DNA from: Isoetes taiwanensis
Taxonomy: Eukaryota > Streptophyta > Lycopodiopsida > Isoetales > Isoetaceae
Length of the DNA: 64,000 nt
Assembly (NCBI GenBank): GCA_021234155.1
Contig: JAJEKV010000376.1
Location: 186,001-250,000 of the forward strand
Direction: 5' to 3'
Notes under the pieces: generated by a model
The model's input: the letters and a program-made list of their open reading frames with translations, nothing else
Told to the model about the DNA's origin: nothing
Database searches by the model: none
Program-made: the position numbers and the translations under genes
In this document: positions 58,629-64,000 of the stretch, in pieces
Numbering within the stretch: position 1 is the first letter of the stretch
How the letters are laid out: every line of letters begins with the position of its first letter

Positions 58629-59487
58629 ATAGAACGCAAATGATTCAAATGCTCATCCAAGGTTTTGCTATACACCAGGATATCATCTAAAAATACTTCC
58701 ACAAAAGTATCAAGACATCCTGCAAAAACCTCATTCATCATTCTGGAAAAAGTAGCAGGAGCATTCGTTAGTCCAAAAGGCATCACCAAAAATTCAAAAT
58801 GACCAAAGGTGGTCCTGAAGTCTTATGTACATCCGACTCCTTCACCCTTATCTGGTGATAACCACTGCGCAAATCCAACTTAGAAAAATATTTAGCTCCT
58901 GTTAATCTATCCATAATCTCGTCAATCCTAGGCAAGGGGTACCTATTCTTGATCGTGATCTTATTTAAGGCACGATAATCAATGCACATCCACATTGATC
59001 CATCCTTTTTCTTGACTAGAATGACAGGAGCACCATAAGGGGATTTGCTAGGTCTCACAAACCCTTTGGCTAACAGCTCATAAACCTGCTTCTTTACCTC
59101 CTCTTGTTCCAATATGAACAATCTATAAGGGCTACGAAACACAGGTTTGGATCCAGGCTCTAAATCAATCTCATGTTCAATCTCTCTACTAGGTGGAAGG
59201 CCTTCAGGCAGTTCCTCAGGGAACACATCCTGAAATTCATACAACAGATCCTGCAACTCTTTTTGGCCTTTTGAATCCTCTATGACCTCACTATCAGCAC
59301 TCATATGACAACACTCAACATCAGGATAACATTCATCAATAAATAGAAGAAAACATTGATTGGAAGATTTACGTACCAGTTTCTTGACCTGAAGCGACGA
59401 CACGATCTTGGAAGCTTCCGTCAAAGGACTCCCCTGCAAATAGATCTCCCGTCCTCGTGCTTCAGCGTCACCTGGTGAGTGTTCCAA
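58629..59487 (-). pseudogene. gypsy reverse transcriptase
   Basis: [37 protein letters not shown] and [13 protein letters not shown] are clear. A frameshift follows KESDVHKT at about 58820; the catalytic FLDDILVYS box is then read in another frame at about 58675. Confidence 0.9.
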
Positions 59488-59861
59488 TCTATTGCAGTAG
59501 GCTTAACCCGCTGCAACCATGTTATCCCTAGCACCACATCATACCGGCCGACATCCAAGAGGTCAAAGTCAAGCTTTTCCTGGTATCCTTGAATACACAA
59601 GGGCACCCCAATAGCTTTACGATCCTCCACCTGAGAATCATTGACAAAAGGCCCATCTACCTTGTACTTATTAGTCTTTACACAAGGTAGGTGCAGTTCT
59701 TCCACCAACTTAGAAGATATAAACATGTCAGAAGAGCCACAATCCAACAACACAACAACGTTTCGGCCCATGATTCTGCCCAAGAATCTAATAACCCGTC
59801 CAGCAAACATATCCATGATGTCTTTGCTTGTGGGCTTATCCAGCGCGCACAGCTCTTCCAT
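59421..59861 (-). pseudogene. gypsy protease region
   Basis: VVVLLDCGSSDMFIS is the retropepsin active-site box in a DCGS form; [15 protein letters not shown] is the C-terminal strand. It overlaps the RT frame. Confidence 0.85.
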
Positions 59862-59879
59862 GGCAAATGGCTGAAACCG

Positions 59880-60353
59880 TCTTAGATTCCAATACTTCTT
59901 CAGCCTTTTCAGTTACGTTTGCTTTCTTGTTATCAGCTTTCTTGTTCTGTGGCTGAGAGCATTCACGACTAATGTGCCCAGGCTCCCCACACCTATAGAA
60001 ATCCCCTTCCTGGGACCACCCGACTTAGAGTCCGCCTTACGCTTCTTGGACTCTCCACCTGCAAACTTAGACTTAGGCTGCTCAGACTTTTCAGACTTTT
60101 TCTTCTTTGAGAACTTCCGGGACGTCTTCTTAAAAGACTCATCCTCTTCCCCAAGCTGACGAGCCAACATCGTTGCCCTCTCAAAATCCTCGGGCTTCAA
60201 CCCGATTATCTGCTTCTTGAGAGCAACACTGGATAGGCCACCTAGGAAGAAATCAACCTGCCGAGCCTCGGACAAATCTCCAACCCTATGAATACCTGGT
60301 CCGATTTCAGGAAATACTTTATTGCGGAGTATGCACCTCAGCATGATGCTCAT
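59880..60353 (-). pseudogene. gypsy gag, C-terminal part
   Basis: RQVDFFLGGLSSVALKKQI and the basic SKKKKSEKSEQ stretch are gag. The zinc knuckle lies in a shifted frame at about 59960-60000 and reads YRCGEPGHISREC with Phe where the first Cys is expected. The N-terminal half of gag is absent, replaced by integrase sequence. Confidence 0.82.
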
Positions 60354-60378
60354 GATGCTAGGAAGACCACACGAAGGT

Positions 60379-60541
60379 ACACCATTTGACCCTCATGCAG
60401 CTCGATCGGGGCTCTTGACAAATTGGCACGTGCCCTCGCCCGATCCTGGGCCTGTCTCATATGCAATTGACACAACCCAAGTGTCACATCCATGCCTTCA
60501 AGCATACTTATAGCAGCATCAGTTTTCAGCCCATCAAAACC
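60379..60541 (-). repeat. duplicated integrase segment next to the primer site
   Basis: 163 bp match 56887-57049 with one difference. Here the segment lies between the primer binding site and gag, an out-of-place copy of the integrase C-terminus. Confidence 0.93.
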
Positions 60542-60542
60542 T

Positions 60543-60555
60543 GGCTCTGATACCA
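60543..60555 (-). promoter_or_regulatory. tRNA-iMet primer binding site
   Basis: TGGTATCAGAGCC on the minus strand, one base after the LTR end, is the standard plant primer site complementary to the 3' end of initiator tRNA-Met. Confidence 0.92.
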
Positions 60556-60556
60556 C

Positions 60557-62256
60557 TGTTACGAATCAAAATTTTAGTACCAAAAATTTCGATTTGTATT
60601 CACATCAAACCATCAGAGTACACAGAAAAAGTACTGCCTCCCATGAGGCTATATACATGAACACCACGTATACAGATAACAAGACGACAACACAAGATAA
60701 CTAAAAGCACACGTACGCTCCGCCAGCTATCAAATAGCCTGGACAAGCTTCCACGTGTTAGTAACATGCATACGAGTTATCCAGTATGTCAACACGAAGC
60801 ATAGTAACATGCATACGAGTTATCCAGTATGTCAACACGAAGCAATGACTGACGGACTGCAAGGACACACATATGGAATCCACCACACGCACCATAGCAT
60901 CTACCAAGCAGACACACCCCACCATATCTAGACAGTACGTCGTCTAGAACCCCCGCGCTAGTGGATCCAATGTCAGGGAGAAACTGCATGCATTATAAGA
61001 ACTCAGGCTACTAGACTATTGGTTCCACCCGCCACCGTCCCATACCAGCGACAGGCTTTACCTCACAAGTACCTCACGTTCTTATTTAGGCAAGCTACGC
61101 TCATCTAATATCATGCCCTGCATAAAACTCCCTTGAGTGGCACTTACTGTGCTCACCCCAGTACCACTACGATACTGCAACAACAGTGGAGCATCGCTCC
61201 ACGATGGATACTCTGCTTTCACTGGGCTGTCGGTAGGCATAAGATATCGTCCCATACCGATACCATTAGCCTGCCTCACCAGCAGTCACCAGTACCCATT
61301 AGAATAAGCAAAGCTCATTCTCACAGAAGGGATGGCTTATTATGAAGCCCAGCCTTGTAGCAGCTTAGTTTTCAGTGCTAACAACCATTCATAATCATGG
61401 CCAAACTTAACACAACTTAGCATACCAGCCCATAGCTGAATAATCAGCTTGAGCCCATTCTGGCTTTCCAAGGAGGGTTCAAGAAGGCATCAAGAAGCAA
61501 GCAGACCCTCTCTCTTTTCAGATCATCAATCCCACCACAAATAATACAGCAGGCCATCACTATGGGTCTGCCATCTCTGTGGCTTAGCCAGTTCATACTT
61601 ATGGCTTACCAGTAGTACAGTAGTAGGAATCCGCTGATCACTGAGGAGAGGTTTTATCAAGCTTGGGGTGCTCTGCCCAAATCGCCAGCTGATGGATTCA
61701 GCTTCCGCCTTCACCTCCTGCAACCATCCGGCCTCCTTCTGCAACAATTCCGGTCCCTTATGTAACAGGCCGCTGGGCCTCTTAACCCAGCTCCCGCCAG
61801 CGTGGCAAAGCCACGTGGCAACCACCAAGGCATCAGGTGGGTTTGCCGGATAGCCAACCCGGCCTGCCGCCCACTCGTTCAGGCTGCCCGGGGACCAGGT
61901 AGGTGGCATCCCCGATTTAGGGGTGCTCACCATTTTTAACATTTTAAATGGTCTTTCAACCATTTAAGGTGTTTATAGCCATTTAACCTTTAAATGGCCC
62001 AATGGTTCTTTTAAACCATTAAACATATATACGCTGCCTCGCTATTCATTGAAGGCAACTCATTTCAACACCATATGATCATTCCCAAATCCCATGATCA
62101 GGCAACGTCATACTCTAGCCTATACCATGTCGTGGTGCACTGCAACAACTTAAGTTAGACTAGGGACATGCGACCATTATAAACATCCATTATGCCTAAT
62201 ATTAATATGCATGCACAATTACGAGCAATGGTCTGCAACTTTATTTAGGCATAACA
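60557..62256 (-). repeat. 1.7-kb gypsy LTR shared by two copies
   Basis: On the minus strand it begins TGTTATGCC after a purine tract (CCAGGGGGGAAG) and ends GATTCGTAACA one base before the primer site, with TGTTA/TAACA tips. TATA-like motifs lie at about 62028 and 60650. A 42-bp unit (AGTAACATGCATACGAG...) is tandemly duplicated at about 60761-60844. A chance 145-aa frame lies at 61526-61963. Confidence 0.72.
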
Positions 62257-62282
62257 TTACTTCCCCCCTGGGATTCTTGTCC

Positions 62283-62650
62283 TCAAGAATCGGCTCCAGA
62301 CCACTGAGCCATAACATCCGGATATTGAGTCATGAAACGACGACTCTCCCACGTCGCCTCTGAGACAGGTCTATGCTTCCATTTTACCAGAAATTCCATC
62401 TGGTCTCTTTGGCGGATCCGCACTATCCGGAAATTCAATATTCTTTCAGGGGTAGGGATTCTATCCAACTCCACCATATGTTCCTGAGAAGGCACAACAT
62501 TCGCAGCTTTCCCCAGAGCTGGTCGCAACTGGCTCACATGGAAAACTGGATGAATGTCCACATTCGGTGGGAGCTGCAACTTGAAGGCAACATCACTATA
62601 TTTCTTCAAAATCTTGTAAGGACCACTGTATCTTGGGGAGAGCTTTGGTT
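62283..62650 (-). pseudogene. chromovirus integrase C-terminus with chromodomain
   Basis: LSPRYSGPYKILKKYSDVAF, IHPVFHVSQLR, then FLVKWKHRPVSEATWES and YPDVMAQW: the GPY/F-type module and a chromodomain. It abuts the polypurine tract and LTR at 62256. Everything upstream of it in the element is missing. Confidence 0.9.
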
Positions 62651-64000
62651 TCTTTCATGCAAGCAATGGCAAAATAGATATAGTGGGGGGTTTGAAGTAG
62701 AAATTTTGATTCCACACGGTTTGATTTAAGGCACTTTATTCTCAGGAAACTGGAAGGCAACACTCTGTGCGCAGCGCCTTGTTATTTATGGACAAGTTGA
62801 TGTTCATAATGCAAAGCTAGATTTTTGCAACTCAGCTCTGTTATATAGTTTCTACTATTGCTACATACTCTTAATTGTAGCAACAATATTGACATGAATT
62901 GATATCGGTTATTGGCCTCAAGACTCGATGATTCTGCCTTTTAGATCTTTATAAACATGAAATGTTTTTGAACTGTTCCTCTATGCCACTATCTTAAACC
63001 TCAGTATATGCATACAGATGGACAATGATATTCAATTGTCCTTACTTAAAAGTTGCCATATTGCATTCAACATGATTTAAAGGTAGAGCCACCAGTATTT
63101 AACCGCTGGCTTAAGACAAGCTTCTGGGTATCAAGAACCGCTAAAGGAATATCATATCTACTAAAAGTAGACATGAATTAGAAGCTGAAAGGTGTATAGT
63201 AGTTTGAACAACATATCCTTTATGCTTCACACCTCCTCGACATAGATTCATGATGCTCTTGTTCCATGCATGGAATTTCGTTTCAGGATTTTGACATCAC
63301 ACCTGTGAGGCAATTTTGACACTGTGAAACTATTTCTGGATCTAAACAACTTTCAACAATACAAGTTCTTCAAACATGTATCTAGTTGTTCTGTTGTGCA
63401 AAACCGTCTTTAGGCATGGCAATATGCCGGTTTAGTATGTTAGATCATCTCTGGAAGCCTTGTAGATCCCTAGATCTGAGACTCTAACGAATGAACCTAA
63501 CATTGGATGTTAAGTAGATAGATTGATATGATTCTCTATCTCTGTTCTGTGATATTGCATGTATTCCACTCTGTGATCTCCTTGTTGTGGGAAGGGGGGT
63601 AGAGACCTAAAGGCTGTGTAGAAGATGCTCCTAGCATAGCACCTTAGTTCCCACATAATTGCGTGCCCGCGGCATGTGAGCCCACCCGGCCGTGGGTGAA
63701 GGGCAAGGCCGTTGATAAGGAGGAACTTGTCTCATCGCTGGACCGACCCTCTCGGTAGTAAAGCCTATCGGGGGTCTTTGGCCGGCTAGGCTTAATGGCT
63801 TGTCACCGCGGTGGGCAAGGCATGAGCTCGACACTCGTGGGGTGGTGGATATGACCTTCCAAAGGAGTTCAAGTCAATAAGGGCAGGCCCTCTAGCCGCC
63901 GCGATGAGCATGGATACCTCTCGAGGAGAGGCAGCTCTTCCTCGCCTCATCGGGGTTGGGGAGATGCAACCCAAAGAGTAGTAGCCCCTCCGGGCTATTC
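62651..64000. other. unannotated end of window
   Basis: 62651-63600 is AT-rich without a gene. 63640-64000 is GC-rich and low in stops but matches nothing I know; it could be an LTR or LINE part continuing past the window. Confidence 0.35.

Larger units (their letters stand above)
56875..60556 (-). mobile_element. Ty3/gypsy retrotransposon, rearranged and 3'-truncated
   Basis: From the primer site at 60543-60555 the minus strand carries a displaced integrase fragment, gag, protease, RT, RNase H and integrase. It stops abruptly at about 56875 within the integrase C-terminal region, with no chromodomain or 3' LTR. Confidence 0.93.

Noticed and set aside
61526-61963. 145-aa minus-strand frame
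   Set aside because: It lies inside the gypsy LTR and has no family features.

Overview
This is nuclear DNA of a streptophyte, almost certainly a land plant and probably a seed-free one (fern, lycophyte or bryophyte). The evidence is intron-containing genes with GT-AG splice sites, plant-type MULE, hAT, Helitron, copia, gypsy and LINE elements, a SET-domain methyltransferase gene and PPR-like coding traces. I cannot name the species. Nothing looks bacterial or organellar. The window is mostly transposon; only one gene looks like an intact ordinary host gene.

Layout. 1-4634 is a decayed Ty3/gypsy element on the minus strand (5' LTR 4319-4634). About 4750-10139 is a decayed LINE ending in an (ATTCTA)n tail, split by a 1.1-kb hAT-type element at 5599-6694 with a perfect 8-bp target duplication. 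11.7-13.7 kb holds fragments of two unrelated metabolic genes, succinyl-CoA ligase alpha and a GBA2-like glucosylceramidase. 14.8-15.2 kb holds a long hairpin and a MITE. 15903-17853 (minus) is a five-exon, 511-aa SET/Rubisco-LSMT-like lysine methyltransferase gene. 18.5-21.1 kb holds a Helitron end, a MITE and a second LINE. 22212-23105 is a 448-bp unit in perfect tandem duplication, each copy carrying a tRNA-like SINE head.

The most striking object is a giant Mutator-like (MULE) element at 23422-44301. Its ends are inverted repeats whose outermost 72 bp look identical, and it is flanked flush by a 10-bp direct duplication, TATAAACAAC. Its long TIRs contain arrays of a 19-bp dyad, GATCCCGGAGGAGGGGATC, at alternating 37- and 61-bp spacing. 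Just inside the right TIR a SWIM-type MULE transposase gene runs leftward (broken in its last exon). Just inside the left TIR a C2H2 zinc-finger reading frame runs rightward. Further in, on the plus strand, are two exons carrying the His-Asp-Cys triad of a Ulp1/SENP (C48) peptidase. This convergent two-gene layout recalls maize MuDR and the Ulp1-carrying MULEs. A young copia element (29125-33689, TSD CTGAC) and a Helitron end are nested inside.

Right of the MULE, 46.6-48.1 kb (minus) is an exon-structured gene for a Crypton/DUF3504-type tyrosine recombinase, a class I do not know from land plants. The rest (49-64 kb) is foldback elements, chromovirus and L1 LINE fragments, a Helitron end, a PPR-like fragment and a rearranged gypsy element (56875-60556) whose 1.7-kb LTR (60557-62256) is shared with a second truncated chromovirus copy.
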